Program-made: the position numbers and the translations under genes
The notes under the pieces: generated by a model
Told to the model about the DNA's origin: nothing
Databases searched by the model: none
The model's input: the letters and a program-made list of their open reading frames with translations, nothing else
In this document: positions 1 through 10,310 of the stretch, in pieces
How positions within the stretch are numbered: the stretch's first letter is position 1
How the letters are laid out: each line of letters begins with the position of its first letter
Origin: Nautilus pompilius
Taxonomy: Eukaryota > Mollusca > Cephalopoda > Nautilida > Nautilidae
Assembly: GCA_018389105.1 (NCBI GenBank)
Contig: JACATO010000095.1
Coordinates: forward strand, 2,885,001-2,949,000
Direction of reading: 5' to 3'
Length of the DNA stretch: 64,000 bases

Positions 1-650
1 TGTTGAATTTTTGTTTGGTGAGAGGGGAGTGGGGAGGGGACAATGGGAGAGGAATCGAGAACTATCGGCGCGAGAGATTTATTTTCGAACGGTAGGATAT
101 TAGAATGATGATATCACCTAGCCCACCCGGATATATTTTAAAGGGCTAGAATGTTTGGGGCTTTGTTTCCTATCTTCTCGCGGAAGCATCACTCTCGTCT
201 GAAGGGCTGGTCGTGTTTCGAGAGTCCCATAAAAAGCAGCAGCTCCCACCCTGGCACACGGAGCGGTGACGGAGGAAGATTTAACCGCGTCGTAAATCGG
301 CGCGGAGGCTGACAGAAGTCTCCATCGCAACCATTGAGCAAATGTTGAGACATCTATCTAAGCCGGTGCTAATTGAAACTGAATAGTCCATAAACCTTTC
401 GTCGAAGCCATTACGGCCCCAGAAAAGGAATAGTCCACATTCTCCGCGGGCAGCGCGGAATTTGTATAGAAAGTAAAAAGAGCGGGTGGTGTTGGGGGGG
501 GAGAGAGGAGAGAGGGGGATGACTCCTCGTGAAGGGGAGATTCTAAAGGTTTGATCTCGTTTAAATTTCAAAGAGAAAGATGGCGCTACCGCGGCAGGAA
601 AACACAGGGCATTTGTAAATACTGGGGGCTGCTTAGTCGGGTGCTGCTAC
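1..650. other. No gene seen
   Basis: Single-copy-looking sequence with purine tracts near 21-60 and 487-525. An AAAGATGGCG motif at 576-585 resembles a YY1 site, but no convincing exon follows it. I see no conserved protein in any frame. Confidence 0.5.
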
Positions 651-1031
651 GAGAGAGAGAGAGAGAGAGATGACGTCATTACAGACACTACGTCATTACA
701 GAGATATAGAGATAAATAGAGAGAGATGACGTCATTACAGAGATAGAGATAGAGAGAGATGATTTTACTACACACACACACACAGAAAGAGAGAGAGATG
801 ACGTCATTACAGAGATAGAGATAGAGATGACATCATTGCAGAGATATAGAGATAAATAGAGAGAGATGACATCATTACAGAGAGATGACGTCATTACAGA
901 GATATAGAGATAAATAGAGAGAGATGACATCATTACAGAGATAGAGAGAGATAGGATTGCAGGAAGATAGAGATAGATATATGATGTTATTACACACACA
1001 CACACACACACAAGAGGAGAGAAAGAGAGAC
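651..1031. repeat. Composite GA microsatellite with CRE-like sites, array 1
   Basis: GA runs are interrupted again and again by a block reading TGACGTCATTACAGAGATA or a close variant such as TGACATCATTACAG. At least four exact TGACGTCA palindromes, the core CREB/ATF site, are visible. Short CA runs lie at 769-783 and 992-1011. The same composite recurs at about six other places in the window, on both strands. The low-complexity reading frames across it are not genes. Confidence 0.85.
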
Positions 1032-1622
1032 TGCCACAAAGATTTAGCCCGCGCTCGCGTTATCCATATATCCGAGACTATGGAAGTTAGAGAACGTTCC
1101 CATTTGCATACTACCTACTTGGGGGCCCGTGGAAGTATTTCTAACCGTAGAGCAGTCACAGAACCTTGGTCAAGGAGTAACAGGTTTGTCGACGTATGTG
1201 AGGTTAGGGGGAGGGGGAAGAGCCTGGTTTTCTGACGACTGCCTTTAATTATACGACCAAACAGAATGGCGCCTGTAAATTACGTTTGACGTTTCTTTTA
1301 CGTCATGCAGACCGTGGCGTTCTTTCATCTTCCTCTTTGGTTTACACCCAATACAGAGCGGCGAATTAGCGAGGCGTGGCTTCTTTACTCTTTGATCCCC
1401 TACGGGCACGAATCGCGTCTGGAGTCGGGCTAGCTCCTTGATTTCCCTCCTTTCCACACCGTCTCGGTTTCGTGTAGGTTTATCCGAATAGTCCCGTTTT
1501 CTCTCCCCACCAGAGCAATCAGAAGACTTTCGAAGGTTCCCTTCGCAACCAACACGCATTTTTGTTGGCCATTGTTTTTTGTTTTTTTTTTTTCCCTGGC
1601 AAAAATAAGGGGAGGGTGAGGG
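1032..1622. other. No gene seen
   Basis: Mixed sequence with a T run at about 1578-1593. The overlapping open frames on the minus strand show no recognisable domain. Confidence 0.5.
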
Positions 1623-2384
1623 TTAGTCATGGGTGAGATTAACGTAAACAGGGAAATCGAGGAGCTGCCATAAAACGTTAACTTTTATGAAGGAAGCCGG
1701 AAAACGACCGCCCACTCCACGAGACTTCGCGCAACTTCCGTTGTTCCGGTAACCGGCCGGTCGGATATCGGGAGGGGGAGCGCTGGTACTGCACGCGACT
1801 CCTTCGGCTCCCAGCGTCCTCGGGTGGAGCCGCCGTCTAGAGAAGAAGGAACCGCTGGCTCGGGCGGCCGACACTTCGCTGCGGCACGAAAACAGGGCAG
1901 TAATCGATAGGTGTTTTTGCGCGGTCACTCGTGTAATCGGACCCTCGTCTCTGTTCGGCGAGAGCTGCGCCTCGTCAATAGCGAAGACAGTAATGAGCCA
2001 CGTGTAATCAGGGCCGGGGTATTGTATGCAAATCAGCGGTCGGTGCGCTCTTCCGAAAAAGGCGCGGAGAGGACGGCGGACCGTGACGGGAGTTTCCAGA
2101 AATATCTGCTGGAAAAAGAGGGAGAGGAAAGGGCGGGAGGGGGAACAACAATGGCTTGCAATTGAAACAAACAGCCGCCGCCCCCCCCAACTAAAACGAT
2201 CATTGTTTCCACAAGTAGGAGCCCGTTTCCCTTTAATTGTTGGGAAAGTTGCATTGTGGCTCCGAACGTTTTGTTTGGGCGCGCGATCAAGAGAGCAGAA
2301 CGCGGCCAGGTGCATGGATGAATCATTCTCCGGTCGGTGCCTGATAGAAGTCGCTTTTGTTACCGGAACCCGGGCCCTGAACAT
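1623..2384 (-). CDS. Long open segment, possible 3' terminal exon (unrecognised)
   Basis: This is the longest non-repetitive open frame in the window, 253 codons on the minus strand in a GC-rich stretch. I recognise no domain in it. Part of it may be a real terminal exon. On the minus strand a strong pyrimidine tract ending CTCTTTTTCCAG lies just above position 2110, and from 2109 down to the stop at 1623 only this frame stays open (about 160 codons). No polyadenylation signal is evident close after the stop. GC-rich sequence has few stop codons, so chance is a serious alternative. It would be strengthened by protein similarity or RNA reads starting at 2109. Confidence 0.15.
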   Translation of the reverse strand: MFRARVPVTKATSIRHRPENDSSMHLAAFCSLDRAPKQNVRSHNATFPTIKGKRAPTCGNNDRFSWGGRRLFVSIASHCCSPSRPFLSLFFQQIFLETPVTVRRPLRAFFGRAHRPLICIQYPGPDYTWLITVFAIDEAQLSPNRDEGPITRVTAQKHLSITALFSCRSEVSAARASGSFFSRRRLHPRTLGAEGVACSTSAPPPDIRPAGYRNNGSCAKSRGVGGRFPASFIKVNVLWQLLDFPVYVNLTHD

Positions 2385-2788
2385 GCGTGAGGGGGGAGAG
2401 GGGTCACAAGTCTCGGAGGGTTAGGGACGTGCGCTACCTGTCGGTAAGATGGGAGATTTTGGAGCATCATCACCTACTGCAATATTTGTTAACTTAGAAT
2501 TATAAAAGGGGGGGGGTAAATTACTTGCGAAATGTGTTCCTTTCAAAGATAACCCGCACAGCTTCATCCAACCAAGACGGCATTCTTCGGAACAATAGCT
2601 ACATTGTGTTTTCTTCATCACGCGCTAGCATAATAAGTGATGAAGAATTAATTCTGCACGGAGTAGATGGAAAATAAGTCCGCCATGGTACTGACGACAG
2701 TATAGTCTGGATGATTGTGCTTATAAGGGACAAGGAAGTCACACTACATATAAAAATCATTTTAATAGAACAGTAAAAATAAAACTTT
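2385..2788. other. No gene seen
   Basis: Short gap before the TTA repeat, with a G run near 2508-2516 and AT-rich sequence from about 2740. Confidence 0.5.
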
Positions 2789-2792
2789 ATTA

Positions 2793-2883
<91 letters not shown>
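2789..2883. repeat. (TTA)n microsatellite
   Basis: About 30 nearly perfect TTA/ATT triplets. Read on the minus strand it gives a poly-asparagine frame, which is an artefact of the triplet repeat. Similar but shorter blocks lie at 36877-36928 and 41757-41808. Confidence 0.97.
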
Positions 2884-3150
2884 TTTCTTTGTATCGTAAA
2901 AATCTAGGCAAAATCTGTGCTCCATAATCCAATTAACGCTGAAGTAAATCATCTACGCCTACAGACAAATTCTAACGCTTCTTTGATACATTTTTAATGT
3001 AATAATTTTGTAATATAAAAAAATATAAAATTACAAATTGTTACCGTAGGGATAAAGGCGAGGATACTAATTCTATAGAATTTTCCTGAAATGGCTGACG
3101 CCTTAGCAATTTGTTTTGGGTTCAAACCTGTAATCTTTCTTGTCTGCAAC

Positions 3151-3477
3151 GTACAGAGAGAGAGAGAGAGAGGGAGAGAGGGGGGAGATGACGTCAGTAC
3201 AGAGATGTAATTACAGAGAGAGATGATGGCGTCAGTACAGAGATGTAATTACAGAGAGAGAGATGGCGTCAGTACAGAGATGTAATTACAGAGAGAGATG
3301 GCGTCAGTACACACAGGGAGAAATAGATGACGTCACTACACAGAGAGATATGGCGTCAGTACACACAGGGAGAAATAGATGACGTCACTACACAGAGAGA
3401 TATGACGTCAGTACAGAGAGAGAGAGATGGCGTCAGTACACACAGGGAGAAAGAGATGACGTCAGGACAGAGAGAGT
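3151..3477. repeat. Composite GA microsatellite with CRE-like sites, array 2
   Basis: This array alternates GA runs with blocks such as GATGGCGTCAGTACAGAGA and GATGACGTCACTACACAGA, and with ATGTAATTACAGAGAGA spacers. Longer units of about 50-60 bp repeat in its second half (for example around 3309-3460), so it is a minisatellite as well as a microsatellite. The CRE core is often changed to GGCGTCA, and the flank is GTACAG rather than the TTACAG of arrays 1 and 8. Confidence 0.85.
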
Positions 3478-5077
3478 AAACAACTGTGTCGCGATATACC
3501 GACATTCTAGGTAAAAAGACGAATTTTGACAGCAGTCAGTCAGCCGGCGGAGAATCTGGATTTCCCACGCAGAATATCCGAGCGTTAGAAACTCGTTTTG
3601 TTGCGCATGACTTCCCTTCGTCCCCGTCTTGCCCTCGACTACCCGCCTGTTGGATAGCTCGCCAAGAAAAAGGGGAAGCAGACTTTCGAAAACTATTTAA
3701 GAGAAAGGAAGATTCGAATTATTACGAGGTGTCGGTAAGAGATGCTCACACGGTGACCTCGTTGCTAGTGAAGCGGGACCAGTTTCCAGAGAAATGAAAC
3801 TGTTCTGTTTAACCACCCGGCGTCTCACGACCGTCCTCCATTATACCCCCCCCCCGGCCGCCCTAACGGCTGGGCGCGCTGAAGCCAACCTCATCAGCAG
3901 AGCAGGGCTCCCACGTCGGAAACCCAGTTGCTAAAATCGTTAGGTATAATCTTTCTTCAAAAGAAGTACCTAGCATTTCGGGCTGATGAGGAATTGGACA
4001 TCGTTTAAGCAACAACACCTCCGCCCCTACTTACATTTTTGCATAATTTTCTTTTCCCCCTCAGCTGAGTCAGACACGGATTTCTTTTAATTCCGGGGGT
4101 TAAAATGGTACAACTCCCATTTATTTATGTATTCTAGGTTACCGTTATTACAGCGTGTCGGTCTCGCCACCCCCAACAAAATAAACAGTCGAGTTTCCTC
4201 TCTCCTTCTTGAGGCCGTTTGTTTGCGTTTATTTACTATTCCATTTTTTTTTGTTGTTGTTGTTGTTGTTGCCGAATTTTAACCTGGACCCGTAAGATGA
4301 CGCACAGATGACGTCACGGAAGTGTCCAACTATTTCATGGCTGCCGAAGGGTCCAGGAGGGTGGGAGTTTGATGTCGGATAGCTACTTATGACTAACTGC
4401 CCAAAGCCTGGTTTTCGACAGCTGTAGCCAACGAGCCCACGGCTAGCCCGAAGCCAATCCGGCCACTTTGGATCATTGAACATCAACTGGTCACCGATTG
4501 CGATTCTCAGTTTCTATGACCACTGGTCAGTGACCGCCCGATATCCAACAGCTGTTGGCACTTGGAAGTCGTCTAGCCCGGGGCTCTGTCTGATCTGCCC
4601 CTCACCGAATAACCGTTAAGGTCTTGTTTTCCCTTCACCCGCACGTTAAAACTGGTAATTAGATAAACGTAACTGTTCTTGCTCCATTATTTATCTATCT
4701 ATTTTACTATATATATATATATTTTGTTCAAATAATAATGTATTTACAAGTTTTTCATTTATATAAAATATTCAGCCGGCTTTTGTCGAGATCAGAAGTA
4801 AATCGACTCGTGGCAACTTTTACAAAACGAACTTGCGTCTGTCATCGGTTAGCATCCGGCGAGATGTGGCTAATCACTATCGTTACGCCTGAAGATGGCT
4901 GAGAAATCCCATTTATTTTCTATTTCGAAGCAGTTTAGATAAGTGGAGAAAAAAAAAAAGTGGGGGAGGGAGGGATTTCCAAGAATACTAATATGCAAAG
5001 AATAGTTCCGGATCGAGAGGTTTCTCGGTCGAGCGAGTTTGTCACTTTCTAGAGCACAGACGCCATGAACGCCACCG
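3478..5077. other. No gene seen; simple repeats and one isolated CRE
   Basis: Contains a ten-base C run (3846-3855), a (TTG)n run (4251-4271), a TA run near 4710 and an isolated TGACGTCA at 4309-4316. No open segment here is supported by splice signals or similarity. Confidence 0.5.
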
Positions 5078-5250
5078 TGACGTCAGCGGTGACGTCAGAT
5101 CTCCCCGCTACTCGTGACGTCGCTGGGAACAATAGCGATGGCGTCAAATCCTTTATCTAGAAACGACTAAGACAATGTCCATTGTTTTTTTTTTTATCGC
5201 GCGTTAAAACGATAACATGGAGAGAAAAGAGGTAGACTTGGAGTATTTAA
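5078..5250 (+). promoter_or_regulatory. CRE cluster with TATA-like box, promoter-like
   Basis: Two perfect TGACGTCA sites (5078-5085 and 5090-5097) and one near-match TGACGTCG (5115-5122) lie within 45 bp, outside any GA repeat. A further GGCGTCA half-site is near 5138. A TATTTAA box at 5244-5250 would place transcription start near 5275-5285, just before a possible first coding exon at 5317. In animals, clustered CRE sites upstream of a TATA box are typical of promoters driven by CREB/ATF proteins. Function is inferred from motif spacing alone. Confidence 0.35.
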
Positions 5251-5316
5251 GCCAAAGATATTCCCACCGTCACCACGCTACCAACCCTGCTTCGTAAACC
5301 AACCCCTTGTTTCAAA

Positions 5317-5361
5317 ATGTCCGATACTCTATGGAGTAACACAAGTTGTGTAGTCTCCATG
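5317..5361 (+). CDS. Possible first coding exon (15 codons)
   Basis: An ATG at 5317 with A at -3 opens a 15-codon frame reading MSDTLWSNTSCVVSM. It runs straight into ATG|GTAAGT, a consensus splice donor at 5362. The TATA-like box lies 67 bp upstream and the CRE cluster about 200 bp upstream. NTS is a potential N-glycosylation site. I do not recognise the peptide, and no partner exon could be assigned downstream. The case rests on the order CRE, TATA, ATG, donor; any one of these could be chance. Confidence 0.22.
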
Positions 5362-6298
5362 GTAAGTTGATCGAACGACTGCGCGAGAATTTGTTGCCCT
5401 GCCAGTAGTCAGGGTTATTATATTTGGTACCAAGCCGGTTTTTTCTTGAAAAGGACTTCATCTGTCCACAAAACTCGCTATTCACTGTTAGGCCTCCTCA
5501 GAAACCAATCACGAAACTCAAGTGGGGCCATCTTCGTCCTGTCTGTAAGCTTTTAGGTGTAATTTTTCCTCCTTTCCTGAAGAATGCGCATCAACGACGT
5601 CATCAGCGCCCTGGGCGGGTCAGTTTCTCCAGCCTGTATCTCTCTCCAACCCCGCATCCCTCCCAAGCCTTAAGCACGAAGCTCCTTTGCTCTTTCGCAA
5701 ATCTCTGAATCATTTCAGAAGCCAAACCATTAATTAACGAACGCGTATCATTTACAAATTAAGTCAAATTCTAAAATTAAGATACGTGATTGCGACAAGT
5801 ATAAGCGAGGCTCACCGAGAACTACATAGGTTAACTTATGAATCATCCAGTATTACATAGGAGCCACGATTTTCAGACATAAAAAGCAGAAAACGAAAAC
5901 GTTAATGTTTTTTTTCTTTTTTTCCCCCTTTGCGTGCTGTGTACTGTATCTCTCCTCCTCTTAGGCGCAGAAAATTGTTTCCGTATGGATTTACACGGTC
6001 GAGTGTTTCTCCTAAGGCAAAGCGGGCTCGCCACACGAACATTTGGCGTTATGTTCGAAACGTTCGCTGGAGTCTCCGCCTAAATTGAAAAGACATTAAA
6101 GAAAAAGAAGAGTCGGTGTCGGGTTTATAAACGTTACGGTAAATTTCTGTCGCTTATTCACGTTTTCGTCCGATAACTGCAAAATGTGTACGAAGTATAT
6201 TTAGATTTCCCATCTAACGGGGCTCCACGACACAATCGCTGTTATATATATATCGTTTATTTATCTAATTTTTGTCTTGTGTTTCTACTTCTGAGAAG
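5362..6298. other. No gene seen
   Basis: If the exon at 5317 is real, this is the start of its intron. It contains a pyrimidine-rich stretch near 5907-5931 and nothing else recognisable. Confidence 0.45.
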
Positions 6299-6530
6299 TG
6301 AGGAGAGAGGAGAGAGAGAGATGATGACGTTAGTACAGAGAGAGAGAGGAGAGAGAGAGAGAGGAGAGAGAGAGAGAGGAGGAGAGAGAGGAGAGAGAGA
6401 GAGAGAGATGACGTTAGTACAGAGAGTGATGGAGAGAGAGAGATGGAGAAAGAGAGGAGAGAGAGCGAGAGAGAGGAGAGAGAGGAGAGAGAGAGAGAGA
6501 GAGGAGAGAGAGATGATGCCAGTACAGAGA
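6299..6530. repeat. Composite GA microsatellite with degraded CRE-like sites, array 3
   Basis: Long GA and GGA runs are punctuated by GATGACGTTAGTACAGAGA blocks, with the CRE core changed to TGACGTTA. GA runs dominate more than in arrays 1 and 2. Several long frames read across it on both strands (Arg-Glu or Ser-Leu repeats) and are not genes. Confidence 0.85.
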
Positions 6531-7014
6531 GATCTGTTAAAATTTTGCCGGAAGGTAATTCCTTTCCCGGACTCCGCCTTTTCAATACGAAGCCATTTGA
6601 AACCAATGAGTCTTTCCCACCGTTTTGCTGTTGATTGGAGCAACAAAAAAACACAAACCCAAAAACCCAAAATCAAAGGGGGAAAAGAAAAGATATTTTT
6701 TTGATATTAAAGAAGCATCGAGGTCTGACATTTCAATCAAATTAAAATACTTGGTTGTATGTTTTCACGTATTTTCCACAGGAGAGCTTCACCGGAAAGA
6801 GACATTGTGACGGACAACGGTCAGGGAAATATTTCCAGTGAATCAGACTGAGCCTCGCTAATCAGATTCACCACTGGCCTGCTACAAAAAAAAAATATAT
6901 ATATATAAACAGATTAGATGAATTCATTTATTTTAAATTTTAAGTTCAAAAACAAAAAAAACAAGCGTAAAATCAAATAAACGGAAGAGAACAAGATGGC
7001 AACAGACGGAATAA
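6531..7014. other. No gene; one good splice-acceptor-like site
   Basis: A pyrimidine-rich tract ending TTTTCCACAG at 6781 is a good acceptor match. Two frames stay open for about 20 codons after it and then stop. No coding call is justified. An AT-rich, A-rich stretch follows to 7000. Confidence 0.4.
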
Positions 7015-7205
7015 CTTTAGATGTGAAAAGCGAAAAACTCTCCAAGATATAAAAGAAGCCATCTAGAATGGGAGAACAGAGAACCATTTAAGATGGAAAA
7101 GACTCTAAACTTCCCGTGATTAAAGAACACAAAATCATCCAAAATGAAGAAAACTCGGAACCATCCAAGACAAAGGAAAGCGGGACTATCCAGGAGAAAC
7201 GTAAT
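7015..7205. repeat. Worn tandem repeat, about 26-bp period
   Basis: Six or seven imperfect copies share a core like CCATCYAAGATGGAAAAGA. Successive units begin near 7060, 7085, 7111, 7136, 7162 and 7188. Divergence between copies is high, so the array is old. A minus-strand frame across it gives a repeating aromatic and aliphatic pattern, explained by the repeat. Confidence 0.5.
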
Positions 7206-10200
7206 TATCGAAGAGCGCTTGTCGACCAGAGTAAACCACCTGGTCCAGCTCATCACTAGCAACTCGATGGCCATAGGGAACCAGTCTCAACAAAACTTGG
7301 ACTTTAACGTAGGCGTTACCTGAAATGAATACCAAAAACTCGTTTTGATTATTAACTCGTAATGGTACAGTTGGCCTAGTCTCAGAGTCAATGTTTTTTT
7401 GACATTTGCCAGTGCGAGTTAATGAACGGATTAATTTCATTAGTCAGCTAGCGTAGCGCTTGACGACGTCAGGGAATTTTGAAGTAAAAGCAAAATTTGC
7501 GATGGTCACGTGCATGAGTTAGAGTTTAAGGGAAAAGATCTCATTGGTAAATTATACAAAATTTGATCCACATCTGCGAATAATAGATGTTGGTGATACT
7601 ACTTTACGTGAGATGTTTATTGGGAGAAGGGGGGCGGTAAAGGAGCTTGTGTTTGTCTGATAATCAGAAAAGTGGTATTGTGTGCGGGAGAGAAGAAAGG
7701 GGCGAAAGTGCATGGTAAAGGAAAAGAGAAAAACTTAAGAGATTTTCGAGAGAAGAAACTTTATCCAAAATGGAAAGAGCAGTGAGAGGGGAGGAAGATA
7801 AAGGCTGGGCTCCAAAACAGATAAAGCAGTACAATGGAAAGAGGGGAAGCTAGAGGTCAAAACCGATTGGCCTACTCCTGATTCCCTCCGCTATCTCGCG
7901 CTTTCAAAAGAAAAAAAGAAGGCGTTACCAGGGTGTTTCTGATTCTGGGAATAAAAAGAAAAAACGCTTTCGACCCCGTTATCATTCGACTCGTGGAAAA
8001 GAAAGACAATAAAAGCTGCGTTGCTTTGTTTTGCCTTATCGAGGGCCCAGACTCCCTAACTCAGACCGAGGGGAAGACTTACGCGGAATCGTCGCCATCT
8101 TGCGCAAGGGAAAGTAAGCAAACAGCGAGATATCACCGGAGAAGTGTTGTTGATTCAGGACCGGTGCCGAGTGCCTCGCGATGCCAGGCTGGCGGCGAGA
8201 TAGAGTGGGATTTCCCCACAAAACCTCTCCAGACCCTTTCCTTTTGGCGTAGACAGCCCAGACGGGGTTCGCTGGAATATAAATCCCACGTAACTCTGAT
8301 CTTTTAGTTCTTTGTGTCAGTAGTCGTCAAAGATGAAATAAGGATAAAGTTTTGACCGGTGTATGGATGCTGCATTTTAAAATTCAGCTTTAATGAATCT
8401 TTCAGATGCTTGATTTACGTATCACCGACGAACCTGTTATTAGCTCGGAACTGCACCACGTGACGTTAGTACCGCAGCAAAGAGTAGTTAGCGACGCTAT
8501 TCGTAACTTTAAAAAATCCATTCGGAACGAAGAAAGTCAAACTTTGTGCTGTGCAATGGACGTCAGAAAATTCGTTATGAGGGTGAAGTCCTGATTATTT
8601 TGCTTCCATTTACCTCCGACACCATCGCTGTTTTTTCCCCTTACTTTTACGATCTTTAAATTTATCTTCGTCAATTCAAAGCGCGCGATCCTCTCTTAAA
8701 TATGACCTTAGTGAGCATCTCGTCCAGTTGCGGAGTCCGACTGACGAAGATTTCCCCGAGACGAAATAATTACTTAGAACCCTGCGCTAGGATCCGCAAG
8801 GGTCACGAGAGGTTACACTCTTAAATTCCTGCCGACTCGACCCCTAGCGTGAGAGCTTCCAAAGACCGCCAGGTTAGTAATAAACACGAGGCCGGTCTTC
8901 TTAGACGCAAAAGGAATCGAATGGTTTCCGTGAGTACGCCTCAATTGCTCACACAGTCGTGAGCGGGACTCGAGATCGGTCTGACACGGACGGGAATGTA
9001 GGATTAAAGAGGGAAATTGCTTGCATTAGACCGAGGGTGGCGCACTCTCTCTCCGCACGCGCACGACCCCCCTCCCTCTTCGGCCCCGCTCGGGTTTAGC
9101 CGTCTCTTACGAGCACAGACGGGTGGGGTCATAGCGGGGCTGCCTAGCTGGTTCGATGACAGTTTAGATTACACTCTGGTCTCCAGCCACTTATCCGCTA
9201 AAACACAAACGGCCGTGTTCTGGAGAACGCTGTCATCTTCCATATTTCACTTGATGGCCGTTCTGCGTGGGGAGGCGTGACGCTGGGAGCTCTCCCCTGA
9301 ACGTAGGGGCCACGGCCTGGAGCACGCAGGCTACGTTGCTTGCCATTTTACCAGGAATGTCAGGTCCCATCACCAGAAAAACAAAAACAAAACAGCTTCT
9401 GTACACCGAGATATATTTCACTAATGACGGCAGTGATCGAAGTAAAGAAAATCCATTATTTTTGTGGCATAGTGTACGTTTTAGATGGATCCCAACACCG
9501 CAAGTATTAAATATGTACCTCTAATAAGCAACTAAAATACATATTAACCACTAAAGTGAAGTAAATACTAGGAGAGGATTAATAAATTAAGACTTGAAAA
9601 TCTATACATTGACTGGCCACAATATTTGCTCGTGGAAATCTCTCTCCAGCCTAAAATGATGGCTCTCAAACGAACCTAATCCGCCTTATAGAATCGCACT
9701 GGCTCTCTGACAATGCTAGGAGATCAATCAGTAAAACCCTTTTGTTCCAACAGTTAGTAACTACAGGAAAATTCGAAGAGCCCGTTTACTTCACTAAGAT
9801 TGAAGCAAGTTTTCTTCCTCGGTGAGATATTAAATATAATTGGTTGCTTCGATCTCAGAGCTGGCGCATTTATAGTGGCTGAATCTACAGTCAAGATCTG
9901 GATCAAAATCTGGTCGATACAAACTAATTTAGTGCATCTGTTACCAACATCTCTTTCTACTACGGGAATTTATTATTTTTTTTTCCGACGACTGACTATA
10001 AATCGGAGGACGTAATTACCAACAAACATGAATTGCCTTTTACAAAAAATTTCCTAAACAACCCCAATAAAAATGTCTTAATTTCTGATATCAGCATAGG
10101 AATTTCTGGATTAAAAACGTGACCAATAATAAAAAAAAATCGTCGTTTTGGAAGTAAGCAATCAAACATCTTGTTCAAATGTACGCAATTAAATAATTCA

Positions 10201-10222
10201 TCTTAATCTTAATCAATTTTTT
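7206..10222. other. No gene; CpG-rich 8.7-9.4 kb
   Basis: No frame here resembles a known protein. The stretch at about 8690-9380 is CpG-rich. On the minus strand AAGATGGCGAC (8091-8101) is a YY1-like start context followed 16 nt after the ATG by a GTAAGT donor; this is noted among the findings. The rest is AT-rich toward 9.5-10.2 kb. Confidence 0.45.
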
Positions 10223-10310
10223 AGAACGTAGCCAATAAAATTCCTTGTTTAAAAAAAGTAACCAATAAAATTCCTTGTTTTAAAATATAACCAATAAATA
10301 TCGACGTTAA
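10223..10310. repeat. Short AT-rich tandem repeat with CCAATAAA core
   Basis: Two near-identical copies of CCAATAAAATTCCTTGTTT (about 10231 and 10262) and a third partial copy (about 10290) are spaced roughly 31-38 bp apart. A related CCAATAATAAAA lies upstream near 10121. CCAAT here is probably part of the repeat unit, not a promoter box. Confidence 0.55.

Noticed and set aside
2599-2952. Minus-strand frame rich in asparagine
   Set aside because: Produced by the (TTA)n microsatellite; nothing protein-like flanks it.
3119-3129. GGTTCAAACCT, a possible B box
   Set aside because: Two mismatches to the consensus at informative positions and no A box at the right distance.
6186-6704. Long frames of Arg-Glu and Ser-Leu repeats on both strands
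   Set aside because: GA microsatellite read as codons; the same applies at 16131-16417, 20528-20910, 56170-56467, 60393-60964 and 62259-62657.
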